Notes: generated by a model not told the origin, from the sequence alone. DNA of 41,210 bases from Oceanobacillus saliphilus (GCF_023522835.1 NZ_JALCZU010000017.1:1-41210); one strand, 5' to 3'; shown: positions 24,207 to 32,546, counted from the stretch's first letter. Program-made: numbers and translations.

Positions 24207-24378
24207 TTATCCACAGCAAATTGTGCATCTGTTGATAATGTTAACTAACACTACTAAATCAACCCTACTTTTCAACAATTGAACGTGGATAAATCGATGT
24301 TTAATTGTGGATTTTGTGGATATATTCTAAAATTTGTTGGTATGACTATTCATTACTTGTTGATAAGTATGTGGATGG
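24207..24378. promoter_or_regulatory. cluster of DnaA-box-like 9-mers
   Basis: Within 172 bp: TTATCCACA (24207-24215, perfect consensus), TGTTGATAA (24230-24238), CGTGGATAA (24284-24292), TGTGGATTT (24306-24314), TGTGGATAT (24315-24323), TGTTGATAA (24358-24366) and TGTGGATGG (24370-24378). All but the first face the minus strand and differ from consensus TTATNCACA by one or two bases. Surroundings are AT-rich. No dnaA, dnaN or plasmid rep gene is in the window, so this is more likely a DnaA-binding or titration/regulatory site than an origin. Confidence 0.5.
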
Positions 24379-24425
24379 AAAAACAGACGTAACGAATAAT
24401 ATTTAAGGGGATTGCCCTAACCACT

Positions 24426-24457
24426 GTAACTCTTTTGTTACCTCCTTTTTGTATAAT
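24426..24457 (+). promoter_or_regulatory. promoter region of the alpha/beta hydrolase
   Basis: A perfect -10 TATAAT (24452-24457) is 25 bp before the start codon. A short inverted repeat GTAAC-TCTTTT-GTTAC (24426-24441) occupies the -35 area, where no good -35 is present; it may be an activator or repressor site. Confidence 0.45.
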
Positions 24458-24481
24458 ACTTTTTTAGGAGGAGGATTATAT

Positions 24482-25348
24482 ATGCAAATTACGAATCATA
24501 AAGTCGATGCAGGTGGAGTTCAAATTCATGTTGTTGATTACGGCGGAACTGGGGAGCCAATTGTTTGTATACACGGCATAACTGCTAATGCGCGGTTTTG
24601 GGATGCAGTTGCCGAACAGCTCACTCCTTCTTACCGCGTTTTGGCGGTTGATTTACGTGGGCGTGGTGACAGCGAAAAGCCGACCGGTGGATACAACATT
24701 CCACAGCATGCGCAAGATATCCGGCATGTTTTAACACATTTTCAAATCGATAACGCTATTATAATGGGACATTCTCTCGGTGCAATGATTTCGATCTGTT
24801 TTACAGCGACGTACCCTGAAAGCGTAAAAAGGTTACTATTAGTTGATGGCGGGGAGGATTTAAATCGCGAATTAGAGGAAGTATTAAAACCTTCTTTTGA
24901 GAGACTCGGCCAAGTATACGCTAATTTCAATGAATATACCGAAGATTTGAAAACGAAACCTTTTTTCCAACCTTGGAATTCGTACGTTCAGGAATATTTC
25001 TATGCAGATGTGCACCACCATCCTAATGGAACTGTCTCTACAAGAACAACAAAAGCTATTATCGACCAAGAAATTGAAGCTTTATATCGTACGTCTGTTA
25101 ATCAATATCACAATGACATTCACGTCCCTGCGCTTCTATTTTACGCACCAAATTGTTTGTATCATCCAACCGCTTATTTATTATCGAAAGAAACGGGTCA
25201 GCATTTAGCGGCTAAATGGAAGAATAGCAGGTTTATAGAGGTTCCAGGAAGTAACCATTTTAGTATTATTTTTTCCGAGTATAAGGTTGTCGCGGAAGAA
25301 ATTCGCCAGTTTTTAGAAATGAGTAATCTTGAGGAAAAGGCACGTTGA
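24482..25348 (+). CDS. alpha/beta hydrolase
   Basis: The enzyme has 288 residues from the ATG after AGGAGGAGGATTATAT. HGITANARFWD forms the oxyanion-hole region (about residues 35-46), the nucleophile elbow is GHSLGA (Ser near 104), an acidic residue is expected around the strand PALLFYAPN, and the catalytic His is in PGSNHFSI (near 261). Cap-domain helices lie at about 130-210. The substrate is unknown; the family includes esterases, epoxide and haloalkane hydrolases and C-C hydrolases. Monocistronic, just downstream of the DnaA-box-like cluster. Confidence 0.9.
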   Translation: MQITNHKVDAGGVQIHVVDYGGTGEPIVCIHGITANARFWDAVAEQLTPSYRVLAVDLRGRGDSEKPTGGYNIPQHAQDIRHVLTHFQIDNAIIMGHSLGAMISICFTATYPESVKRLLLVDGGEDLNRELEEVLKPSFERLGQVYANFNEYTEDLKTKPFFQPWNSYVQEYFYADVHHHPNGTVSTRTTKAIIDQEIEALYRTSVNQYHNDIHVPALLFYAPNCLYHPTAYLLSKETGQHLAAKWKNSRFIEVPGSNHFSIIFSEYKVVAEEIRQFLEMSNLEEKAR

Positions 25349-25459
25349 GATAACGTGTCTTTTTTAGCAAGCCTGTCTCCATATATCATAAAAAATAATG
25401 CCAGATATAGTCGATAATGGCATATCATAATTCCTGATTAGCTAAATTAAAGGCTCGGT

Positions 25460-25768
25460 CTAAAATCGAAATCTCCAATAATTTCCAACAAAAATCATTA
25501 TCACGACATATATACCGATAATGTATTTAAATATCTGAACAGCGTCTTCACCAAGTATTAAAACTACCAATGGCATTGCGACGACTATAATTCCTAATAT
25601 TATTGCGGTCAATCCTGTTCTTTTGGCATATTTATCTTTATCACCGTAAAATGTATTGTCACTATAACCTATGATTAAGGATAGCATTTTTTTCATCCCA
25701 ATTAGATAACCTAAATAAATTATAAATATTCCAGTAACAATCGTAGCTATCGTACCAATTGTACCCAT
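25460..25768 (-). CDS. DUF3784-like small membrane protein
   Basis: The protein is 102 residues from the ATG preceded by GGAGGTGGATT; 12 codons upstream lack a ribosome site. Three hydrophobic helices (about 3-25, 52-75, 80-97) have a short polar loop IGYSDNTFYGDKDKYAKRTG between the first two, typical of the DUF3784 family. Function unknown. Between its stop and the hydrolase (25349-25459) lies only a weak inverted repeat ATGCCA ... TGGCAT. Confidence 0.7.
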   Translation of the reverse strand: MGTIGTIATIVTGIFIIYLGYLIGMKKMLSLIIGYSDNTFYGDKDKYAKRTGLTAIILGIIVVAMPLVVLILGEDAVQIFKYIIGIYVVIMIFVGNYWRFRF

Positions 25769-25870
25769 AATCCACCTCCGTTGATATCCGTAATACGATT
25801 TCAACTGATAATAGTTTCAATTTTCAATATTTATATTACAGTATTATTCCACACTTTATTCTACAATCCA

Positions 25871-25930
25871 GCCAGATACCAAAAGATGCTCGCCACTTAT
25901 GTAGTAACGTACCATTTCGTGCAATACTAT
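25871..25930 (+). repeat. 3' cassette-type repeat, copy 2 (after the BltD-like gene)
   Basis: CGCCACTTAT-GTAGTAACG-TACCATTTCGTGCAATAC, parallel to copy 6 at about 38 kb (CGCCACTTACTGTGTTAACG then CACCAGTTACTTGAAC), each preceded by a CCAGCCAG / CTGCCAG stretch. AGTAACGTAC and GTGCAATACT can pair imperfectly. It touches the stop codon of the minus-strand acetyltransferase gene. Confidence 0.55.
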
Positions 25931-26373
25931 TTAATCGTATACTTAAATAAAAGTTCTCCATTTGGGTCTCTTTCATTCATGAACTTAAATCCGATACTTT
26001 TATATAAATGATAAGCTGCTTCATTCTCTTCGATGATACTTAAATATATATCATTTACCCCATATTCTTTCGAAACGATATCAATAAGTTTTATCATTGC
26101 TTTTCTACCAAAGCCTTTACCTTGATATTTTTCATCTATCATTATTCTATCAATCCATGTATCCTTATTAGCCCCAAAAGAACCGTACATAGCAAATCCA
26201 ATAATAGCTTCATCATTATATATAGCCACTGGATGCCATTCTTGGTAAGTATCAGCTTCTTGTAAACATTCATCTACAGATTCAATATATTTTTCTTGTC
26301 CAGCTTTTACTTTTATATTTCTTACTATAGATTCATTGGTATCATCAATATCTCTAACATACACATTTCCCAT
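25927..26373 (-). CDS. GNAT acetyltransferase, BltD/spermine-spermidine type
   Basis: 148 residues. Similar to B. subtilis BltD, which acetylates spermine and spermidine: QEKYIESVDECLQEADTYQEW, YNDEAIIGFAMYGSFG, DRIMIDEKYQGKGFGRKAMI (acetyl-CoA loop QGKGFG near 82-87) and IYLSIIEENEAAYHLYKSIG, ending GFKFMNERDPNGELLFK. Polyamine substrate is an inference from that resemblance. No blt-type efflux gene is adjacent. The gene ends on a copy of the cassette-type repeat. Confidence 0.82.
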   Translation of the reverse strand: MGNVYVRDIDDTNESIVRNIKVKAGQEKYIESVDECLQEADTYQEWHPVAIYNDEAIIGFAMYGSFGANKDTWIDRIMIDEKYQGKGFGRKAMIKLIDIVSKEYGVNDIYLSIIEENEAAYHLYKSIGFKFMNERDPNGELLFKYTIK

Positions 26374-26495
26374 ATTCTTCGCTTTACCTCTCTATTCATA
26401 CAATAATCGATCTATACACTATTTAATTATATTTTATGTGCCAACCAATACCTCCTATATTAAATTTGGATTGTCTTTATTGTACCTTACACCAG

Positions 26496-26663
26496 TTAGT
26501 CAATTTTCTCTTTATTAACTTTTAATATTTCCTTTAATGTAGAATGGATATTTTGAAGACTTATTAAAATAAATCCAAGCATAACAAACGTTACGATTTC
26601 CCCTGTAAATATGGATACTATTGCTATTATTACAGCATATAATCCGTATAACCAGCCGTTCAT
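26496..26663 (-). CDS. small single-pass membrane protein
   Basis: 55 residues, MNGWLYGLYAVIIAIVSIFT..., with an AGAGGTGATCTTAA ribosome site. One long or two short hydrophobic helices (about 3-38) are followed by a charged tail ending KVNKEKID. No family recognised. The end of the gene overlaps a sequence (CTTACACCAGTTAGTCAA) that may be a decayed cassette-type repeat. Confidence 0.6.
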   Translation of the reverse strand: MNGWLYGLYAVIIAIVSIFTGEIVTFVMLGFILISLQNIHSTLKEILKVNKEKID

Positions 26664-26853
26664 TTAAGATCACCTCTTTATGTAGCTACTAAGTACCTGT
26701 TGCGATAGTTCAATATCTATAAACAAATATTAACATAAAGCCTTATTATTTAAATTGTAATATTTCGAAAAAAAATGACCATCATATAACATGATCTCGC
26801 TTGTTTCACCATCGAACCAGTTATTATAATAGCTAAAAGTTGACCTATAATGG

Positions 26854-27294
26854 CTATTCTTTTAGGAATTCAATTGGCATTTCTTTCGTTAAACGAAAAG
26901 CCAAATTTTTAAAGTAGCTTATTTTATCCGAATCTGTCATTTCAAAATCAACATCACTCAATACCGCTGAGTACTCGCTGAAATCTTTCTCGCTTTCTTT
27001 AACTTTAAAACTTATTTCTAAATTTTCATTTTCATTTTCAAAATAAAGGACAAGTACATCGTCATTTAACTCATATGTTCCCTCTCCGTAAATGGTATTA
27101 TGAACTACATTTTCATCTATAAATTCTAATGTCATAATAGGGTTATATCTATTAGGATCATCCATTTCCTTTACTGGCGAAGGATATGCAACTTTAAAGG
27201 TTTTCCCAGATAATTCGGCTTCATTGTTACAAGCTGAGAGCAATAGTACAAATAAGAGTAATAATAAATTGAACCTCTTTTTCATAATGATCAC
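26854..27294 (-). CDS. putative lipoprotein
   Basis: A 146-residue secreted protein. The N-terminus has KKRFNLLLLLFVLL followed by the lipobox LSAC, so it should be lipidated on Cys21 and anchored outside the membrane. The mature part is acidic and beta-rich (SGKTFKVAYPSP, GEGTYELNDDVLVLYF, FSEYSAVLSDVDFEM), like other small Bacillus lipoproteins of unknown role. The GTG at 27294 has TAGGAGGAAGT in front; an ATG three codons later is the alternative. The 190 bp on its 3' side hold a weak hairpin and no gene. Confidence 0.8.
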   Translation of the reverse strand: MIIMKKRFNLLLLLFVLLLSACNNEAELSGKTFKVAYPSPVKEMDDPNRYNPIMTLEFIDENVVHNTIYGEGTYELNDDVLVLYFENENENLEISFKVKESEKDFSEYSAVLSDVDFEMTDSDKISYFKNLAFRLTKEMPIEFLKE

Positions 27295-27528
27295 ACTTCC
27301 TCCTAATATACATAATAGTTTAATTATTATATATACGATAGAGAAAAGTAAACAGTTTCAATGAACATAAGCTAAAAAAATATTTTTTGATACAAAATAC
27401 TATCATCAGTACAATTTACTCTCCAATGACTGCAGGTTTTTAAATTTGCATAACCTCTCTGTTCTTATTAAACAATCCGCCGAGTTAGTTGAAGAAAAAT
27501 TGTCTTCATGATCACAAGGAAGGAAATG

Positions 27529-27867
27529 TTAATCCATTGTATTTTTCAATTTTCTCTTTTTATGTTTCATACTCCATTCGTGCATTGAATCTAAAATCGG
27601 TTTCAATGTCATTCCATACTCTGTTATAGAATATTCTACTTTAGGTGGGACTTCACGATATACCTCGCGATGTATGAGCCCCTCCTCCTCTAGTTCTCGT
27701 AATTGATTTGTTAGCATTTTTGGGGTAATGCCTACAAGTGTCTTTTTTAATTCTCCATATCTCATTGTGCCTTCCGACATTAGATACAATAAGATGATAG
27801 GCTTCCATTTCCCAACTAAGATGGAAAGAGCATCGTGTACTTTACAATATTCAGGTTTAATATTCAT
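27529..27867 (-). CDS. HxlR family transcriptional regulator
   Basis: 112 residues from the ATG after TTGGAGGTAAAG. Winged helix of the HxlR/MarR-like type: the conserved N-terminal cysteine in KPEYCKVHDALSILVGKWKP, then LYLMSEGTMRYGELKKTLVG, ITPKMLTNQLRELEEEGLI and the wing HREVYREVPPKVEYSITEYG. The conserved Cys makes aldehyde- or thiol-stress sensing (as in HxlR, HypR, YodB) plausible. It is divergent from a pirin remnant; HxlR regulators often control a divergent neighbour, so its target may be lost. Confidence 0.9.
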   Translation of the reverse strand: MNIKPEYCKVHDALSILVGKWKPIILLYLMSEGTMRYGELKKTLVGITPKMLTNQLRELEEEGLIHREVYREVPPKVEYSITEYGMTLKPILDSMHEWSMKHKKRKLKNTMD

Positions 27868-27972
27868 CTTTACCTCCAATAGTATCCTTTTACATACTAT
27901 ATATCTTCAAAGTGCATACTTATATTATTGATTTTAATGGTTTATTAGGATTATGTAAAGGCGGCAAATAAT

Positions 27973-28137
27973 ATGAATACCGAAAATATAGTATGGACAG
28001 TAACCGAACAAAAAATAAGCAATATTCATACCGCAAGTCCTATCCTTACGCCTGGCAACTGGGTAGATAATGATCCATTCTTATTACTACTAAACAACAC
28101 TCCAAGGACAATATTTTACAAGATTGCCTTACCGTAA
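27973..28137 (+). pseudogene. truncated pirin-family gene
   Basis: A 54-codon frame whose start matches pirin-like proteins (IHTASPILTPGNWVDNDPFLLL resembles the usual TASP-GNWV-NDPFLL segment) but then ends in NNTPRTIFYKIALP and a stop. Complete pirins have well over 200 residues with a cupin metal site, absent here. It is divergent from the HxlR gene. The rest of the interval, 28138-28329, has no gene I can support. Confidence 0.55.
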
Positions 28138-28329
28138 AGTAGCGATTTTTAAAAATTAACATTTTCCTTGTCATTATAATAATAAAAGCCGTCTAATTAA
28201 ATGACTTTAATTTGCCATTTTATCCATCAATTCTAATGCCATTTCAGTAGTTTATTTGAAATTGTACCTCAAAACACAACCCTTTTTTAAAATGTACCTC
28301 TGTTTTTTCTTATTGCTTCTCACCTGGTA

Positions 28330-28358
28330 TATCTGTTATACTTCAAATATAACAGATA
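28330..28358. promoter_or_regulatory. GntR operator candidate
   Basis: A perfect 11-bp inverted repeat TATCTGTTATA-CTTCAAA-TATAACAGATA, ending 26 bp before the GntR start codon and therefore over the promoter/transcription start. Probable autoregulatory site for the operon. Confidence 0.75.
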
Positions 28359-28384
28359 GAACATAATGAAAGGAGCGTGTTATC

Positions 28385-28783
28385 GTGCTGATTCGGCTGG
28401 ATTTGGAATCGAACGAACCCATCTATATTCAATTAAGAAACCAGGTAGTGGAAGGCATCGCCAAAAAGCAACTCCACCCTGGTGAAGCATTGCCTTCTGT
28501 AAGATCACTAGCCGCTGATATCGGCATTAATCTCCACACAGTTAATAAAGCTTATCAGCAGTTGAAGCAGGAAGGCTTTATACTCATCCACCGTCAAAAA
28601 GGTGTTGTCATCAATCCTGATGGCGTACCACAAGCAGACGAAGCATATATGAACCAGTTAAAATTCAAACTCCATCCCCTCATTTCTGAATCCATCAGCC
28701 GAGGACTGAGCGAGAAAGAATTTTTAGAGGTATGCAGCGATATCTTTAGCGATTTTAATAAGGGAGGTGAAAAATATGAGTAG
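28385..28783 (+). CDS. GntR family regulator (YtrA subfamily)
   Basis: 132 residues from a GTG preceded by AAAGGAGCGTGTTATC. The N-terminal winged helix is typical of GntR: EPIYIQLRNQVVEGIAKKQL, GEALPSVRSLAADIGINLHT, VNKAYQQLKQEGFILIHRQK. The C-terminal part is only about 50 residues and helical, the YtrA-type arrangement usually linked to ABC transporter operons. It is the first gene of a five-gene operon and overlaps the next gene by 8 bp (ATGAGTAG), giving tight coupling. The inducer is unknown; YtrA-type regulators often respond to cell-wall antibiotics. Confidence 0.92.
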   Translation: MLIRLDLESNEPIYIQLRNQVVEGIAKKQLHPGEALPSVRSLAADIGINLHTVNKAYQQLKQEGFILIHRQKGVVINPDGVPQADEAYMNQLKFKLHPLISESISRGLSEKEFLEVCSDIFSDFNKGGEKYE

Positions 28784-29879
28784 TTTTATACTTGTCTTTC
28801 TGTTGATCTTAATTCCTGTTTTTATATCTACCATGTTTATCCCCTACTGGACAAGAAGAACAGAGAGTTTTGGTATTTCCATACCGGAAGAAATCTACAA
28901 TACTAAGGAACTAAAGGCTTTGCGTAATAGGTATGCTGTGTTTACTGGGATTCTAAGTCTGATGACTTCATTCATCTTCTTGATTAGCAGTCTGGTATTG
29001 TCTCATGAATTCGTAATGAGTATTCTGTTCACGGTTAGTATTGTTCTTTATATAATAATTAGTTTCCTTATTTATTTAAAATTTCACCGAGAGATGAAAC
29101 GAATGAAGGAAAAAGAAAACTGGTCAAAGGAAAAATCTCAGCAAGTATTCATTGACATAAGATTCCGCAATCATCGACTTACCCATTCTAATTTATGGTT
29201 TATTATTTCTTTTCTTATTGCAATCATTACATTCGTTATTACAATCCAATCGTATCAACAAATTCCTGAGCGCATTCCTATGCAGTACAACTTTGCAGGA
29301 GAGGTAACAAATTGGGCTGATAAATCACATCGCACGGTTCTCATTAATCCCATATTGCAAATGTATATAATTATGCTTTTTCTATTTATTAATACAATGA
29401 TCGGCAAAGCAAAACAGCAGATAGATCCGGAAAATCCCGAAGAATCCATGAGGGGAAATATACTATTCCGAAGAAGATGGTCTGCCTATATCATCATTTC
29501 GGGGCTGGCATTAAGCCTGATGTTCTCTTTGATTCAACTCTCCATTATTTATCCGATTCACCAACAGTTTTTAACTGCGGTACCGTTAGTAATAACATTT
29601 GGATTGATAATGGGCGCTGTTATTCTCTCCATTACTACAGGTCAAGGCGGAAGCCGAATAAAAAGCACTTCAAGTAAATCAGGAAAGATTATTAATCGTG
29701 ATGATGATAAATACTGGAAGCTTGGTCAATTTTATTATAATAAGCAAGACCCTGCATTGTTTCTGGAAAAACGTTTTGGTGTTGGCTGGACGATTAATCT
29801 CGCAAGGCCATTGGCATGGATCATACTTCTAGGCATCATTGGGCTGGCACTTTTAATCCCATTTTTACTCGGTGCATAA
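28776..29879 (+). CDS. DUF1648/DUF5808-type membrane protein
   Basis: The protein has 367 residues from the ATG after AGGGAGGTGAAAAAT. About seven hydrophobic segments (near 1-20, 60-85, 90-110, 145-165, 200-215, 240-260, 265-290) and a final one at 340-365. A DUF1648 motif appears in RIPMQYNFAGEVTNWADKSH, and a cytosolic DUF5808-like stretch in DDKYWKLGQFYYNKQDPALF followed by LEKRFGVGWTINLARP. Such proteins occur in GntR-controlled Bacillus operons. Function unknown; probably an accessory of the transporter encoded behind it. Confidence 0.82.
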   Translation: MSSFILVFLLILIPVFISTMFIPYWTRRTESFGISIPEEIYNTKELKALRNRYAVFTGILSLMTSFIFLISSLVLSHEFVMSILFTVSIVLYIIISFLIYLKFHREMKRMKEKENWSKEKSQQVFIDIRFRNHRLTHSNLWFIISFLIAIITFVITIQSYQQIPERIPMQYNFAGEVTNWADKSHRTVLINPILQMYIIMLFLFINTMIGKAKQQIDPENPEESMRGNILFRRRWSAYIIISGLALSLMFSLIQLSIIYPIHQQFLTAVPLVITFGLIMGAVILSITTGQGGSRIKSTSSKSGKIINRDDDKYWKLGQFYYNKQDPALFLEKRFGVGWTINLARPLAWIILLGIIGLALLIPFLLGA

Positions 29880-29905
29880 ATTCAAATCATTGGAGGTCGT
29901 TAATC

Positions 29906-30109
29906 ATGCAAGAACTGATGGAGTCAATAAATTGGGCAATTATTGCACCGTTTATTATGATCCAGTTCATATTACTTATTGTCGCAATCATTGATTTGGT
30001 AAAAGCTGATGAAACACGGGGATCAAAATGGATGTGGGTTTTTATCATTGTATTTATAAATATTGTTGGACCCGTTCTTTATTTTATCTTTGGAAGGAGA
30101 CGCGATTAA
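29906..30109 (+). CDS. YxlE-like PLDc_N-domain membrane protein
   Basis: A 67-residue protein with two membrane helices (about 12-32 and 43-62): IIAPFIMIQFILLIVAIIDL, then the polar KADETRGSKW turn and IVGPVLYFIFGRR. This is the PLDc_N domain found in YxlE and at the N-terminus of cardiolipin synthases. Ribosome site TTGGAGGTCGTTAATC. The stop codon abuts the ATG of the ABC ATPase gene. B. subtilis has yxlE directly before yxlF and yxlG. Confidence 0.88.
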   Translation: MQELMESINWAIIAPFIMIQFILLIVAIIDLVKADETRGSKWMWVFIIVFINIVGPVLYFIFGRRRD

Positions 30110-31030
30110 ATGACATTATTAACCGTGAAAAACCTTACGAAAACATATCAGGATAAAACTGCAGTCAAAAACATAAATTTTGAATTCCAATACGGAAAAT
30201 GCATTGCTCTAATTGGCCCAAACGGCGCAGGAAAAACGACAATATTGCGTACGTTAGCTGGTCTTCTCAAGCCAAATGAAGGGTCCGTAACGTTTACAAA
30301 TATGAAACCGAATGATGATATTCGAAAGTATATCGGATACCTGCCGCAATATCCCGTCTTCTATTCTTGGATGACCGGCTTGGAGTTTTTAATATATAGT
30401 GGCAGGCTCGCGTTTTTACCCAAAATGGAGGCAAAAACACGTGCAGAAGAGTTGCTTAAGAAAGTCGGTATCTATGATGCAAAGAACCAACGGATTGGAA
30501 AATACTCTGGAGGAATGAAGCAGCGACTCGGTATCGCTCAAGCGATTATTCATAAACCTAAACTGCTTATGCTGGATGAGCCTGTATCATCATTGGATCC
30601 GATTGGCCGAAGAGAAGTTTTAACATTAATGGAAGAATTGAAGCATGAAATGTCCATTCTGTTCTCGACCCACATTTTAAGTGATGCAGATGAGATAAGT
30701 GATGAGCTCCTGCTTCTTCACCAAGGTGAAATAGTTGAAGCAGGATCCATGAGTGAATTAAGACAAAAATATCAAACCTCAACGATTAAACTTCAGTTCA
30801 AGGAAAATCTGGAAGGTTATCAATCCAAAATAAACGCTCTCGAAAGTATCTCAAACAGTTATATGGAAAGAGATGTACTGCTAGTTAAAGCTACAGATAT
30901 CCGTTTAGCGAGGCAGGAAATACTGACTACAGCAGCACAGCAGAATTGGGAAATGACAAGTTTCACACTCGACAGAGCATCCCTTGAAGATATGTTTATG
31001 AAAGTGGTGAAAAACGAATGCAATGGATGA
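30110..31030 (+). CDS. ABC transporter ATPase (YxlF-like)
   Basis: A 306-residue ATPase. Walker A GPNGAGKTT at about residues 35-43, Q-loop in YLPQYPVFYSW, signature YSGGMKQRL near 128-136, Walker B LLMLDEPVSSLDP near 150-160 and H-loop in FSTHIL. The C-terminal 80 residues are the extra domain common to drug/antibiotic-type exporters. It pairs with the next gene's membrane subunit, whose start overlaps its end by 13 bp. Confidence 0.92.
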   Translation: MTLLTVKNLTKTYQDKTAVKNINFEFQYGKCIALIGPNGAGKTTILRTLAGLLKPNEGSVTFTNMKPNDDIRKYIGYLPQYPVFYSWMTGLEFLIYSGRLAFLPKMEAKTRAEELLKKVGIYDAKNQRIGKYSGGMKQRLGIAQAIIHKPKLLMLDEPVSSLDPIGRREVLTLMEELKHEMSILFSTHILSDADEISDELLLLHQGEIVEAGSMSELRQKYQTSTIKLQFKENLEGYQSKINALESISNSYMERDVLLVKATDIRLARQEILTTAAQQNWEMTSFTLDRASLEDMFMKVVKNECNG

Positions 31031-31794
31031 CACTTTTCCAAAAAGAAATGGTAGAGAACTGGCGCAATAAGAAATGGATCTGGGTACCGTTAGTTATGAT
31101 TATATTGGCGATTATGGATCCGATTTCCAACTATTACATGCCACAGATTATAGAAGCCGTTGGAGGATTACCCGAAGGAACCGTATTTGAACTTCCTGAT
31201 TTCGCTCCTGCTGAAGTAGTTATGATGAGTCTTGCCCAATTCAGCACACTCGGTGTACTGATTATCGTGCTCATCTCGATGGGTACGATTGCCGGGGAAC
31301 GGAAAAGCGGCATTTCCGAACTTATTCTTGTGAAACCTGTTTCGTATATCAATTATATAACTGCGAAATGGGCTGCACTTCTCATTCTTACGTTGGTATC
31401 CTTTTTCTTCGGAATGCTCGCAAGCTGGTATTATATTAATATTCTTTATGGAGAGTTATCATTTGAAAACTTTCTTTTAATTGTGCTCTTTTATGGACTA
31501 TGGCTTACATTTGTTGTAACGTTATCGATTTTTTATAATGCAATGATAAAAACCCCTGGTCTTGTTGCATTTCTAACGATATTCACCATCATGGTTATGC
31601 GGGTCATTACGCAAGTCTTTCATCATCTATTAAATTGGAGTCCTAATAATCTATCCAATTATATTTTTGAAATGCTATTAACTGAAAGTATTCCATCACA
31701 CCTGGTTGGAACTGCTAGTGTAACTATTATGCTGTCGATTATCCTGTTGATTGCATCCATCTTTATTTTTAAAAAGAAAGAGCTCGCGAACTAA
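31018..31794 (+). CDS. ABC transporter permease (YxlG-like)
   Basis: A 258-residue ABC-2-type membrane subunit with six hydrophobic segments (near 18-40, 80-100, 120-145, 155-178, 180-205, 230-252). MGTIAGERKSGISELILVKP is the conserved cytosolic stretch where this type contacts its ATPase. It partners the preceding ATPase and, by homology with yxlEFG, belongs to an exporter of unknown substrate. In B. subtilis the corresponding genes lie in the sigma-Y operon; here a GntR gene heads the unit. Confidence 0.88.
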   Translation: MQWMTLFQKEMVENWRNKKWIWVPLVMIILAIMDPISNYYMPQIIEAVGGLPEGTVFELPDFAPAEVVMMSLAQFSTLGVLIIVLISMGTIAGERKSGISELILVKPVSYINYITAKWAALLILTLVSFFFGMLASWYYINILYGELSFENFLLIVLFYGLWLTFVVTLSIFYNAMIKTPGLVAFLTIFTIMVMRVITQVFHHLLNWSPNNLSNYIFEMLLTESIPSHLVGTASVTIMLSIILLIASIFIFKKKELAN

Positions 31795-31843
31795 CAAAAG
31801 CGCGGGACGAATGCTTATTGTGAGCATTCGTCCTGCGCTTTTG
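31795..31843. terminator. shared terminator of two convergent ABC operons
   Basis: A 21-bp stem with one mismatch (CAAAAGCGCGGGACGAATGC ... GCATTCGTCCTGCGCTTTTG) and a 7-nt loop, beginning on the base after one stop codon and ending just before the opposite stop. Confidence 0.9.
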
Positions 31844-31844
31844 A

Positions 31845-32546
31845 TTATTTTACTTTTACAGTTGTAATTTTCCTTAAAAATAGGAAAGAAATGCAATAGA
31901 TGATGATTGCCCCAACAAGCATTTGAATGAAAAATAGCATATCGATTGCTGCATACAGTTCGATCATATAGTCGATCAGCCATCCTTGGGCTATTCCGAC
32001 AAGTAATACAACAGCAGATAAACCGACGACAGAACCTCCACCCAATAATCCGTACTTATAAAATAACAGGCCGACAATAAACATAACTGCAAGCATAAAA
32101 ACCATAATGGCTGTATCGATGATTACTCTATTCAGCCATGTATCCTCCAAAATTTGAGCAGGATGGATAAACTCAAATGTATGCATTCCTGCACGCTTTG
32201 TAAATGCTAACGTCAGAGTGTGTATTGAATTAGCAATAACAGCCTTGGCAAATGCCAATCCGAGAAAAAATAGTCCAATACTAATAAAAAGATTTTTTCG
32301 GACAGCACCCATTTTTAGTGAAAAAGGGATGCTTTCTTTAACAGTTAGAAATCCTAAAATGCCACAATAGATATAAATGGGGAATGAGAAGCCGAAATAG
32401 TATGCACCGTTCTCCACATTGAGCAGAAAATAGGATATAGTCAATGAAAGTACCAAAATACTAAGCAAAATAAACCAGAAAATCCTCAATGAATACAAAA
32501 TATCCGTAATAAAGAAATAGAGTAACCCTTTTACTTGTCTTCCCAT
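31845..32546 (-). CDS. membrane protein, probable ABC transporter permease
   Basis: A 233-residue protein with about six hydrophobic segments (near 8-38, 50-70, 85-105, 142-165, 168-188, 200-225). No soluble domain of note; the segment ESIPFSLKMGAVRKNLFIS resembles the cytosolic coupling stretch of ABC-2-type permeases. It is encoded 3 bp after the ATPase gene, with AAAGGGGCTTGACCG as ribosome site. Function inferred from position in a GntR-ATPase-permease unit. Confidence 0.75.
   Translation of the reverse strand: MGRQVKGLLYFFITDILYSLRIFWFILLSILVLSLTISYFLLNVENGAYYFGFSFPIYIYCGILGFLTVKESIPFSLKMGAVRKNLFISIGLFFLGLAFAKAVIANSIHTLTLAFTKRAGMHTFEFIHPAQILEDTWLNRVIIDTAIMVFMLAVMFIVGLLFYKYGLLGGGSVVGLSAVVLLVGIAQGWLIDYMIELYAAIDMLFFIQMLVGAIIIYCISFLFLRKITTVKVK

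Noticed and set aside
24207-24378. Chromosomal or plasmid replication origin
   Set aside because: DnaA boxes are present, but no dnaA, dnaN or rep gene and no clear unwinding element are nearby, and flanking genes are ordinary chromosomal ones.
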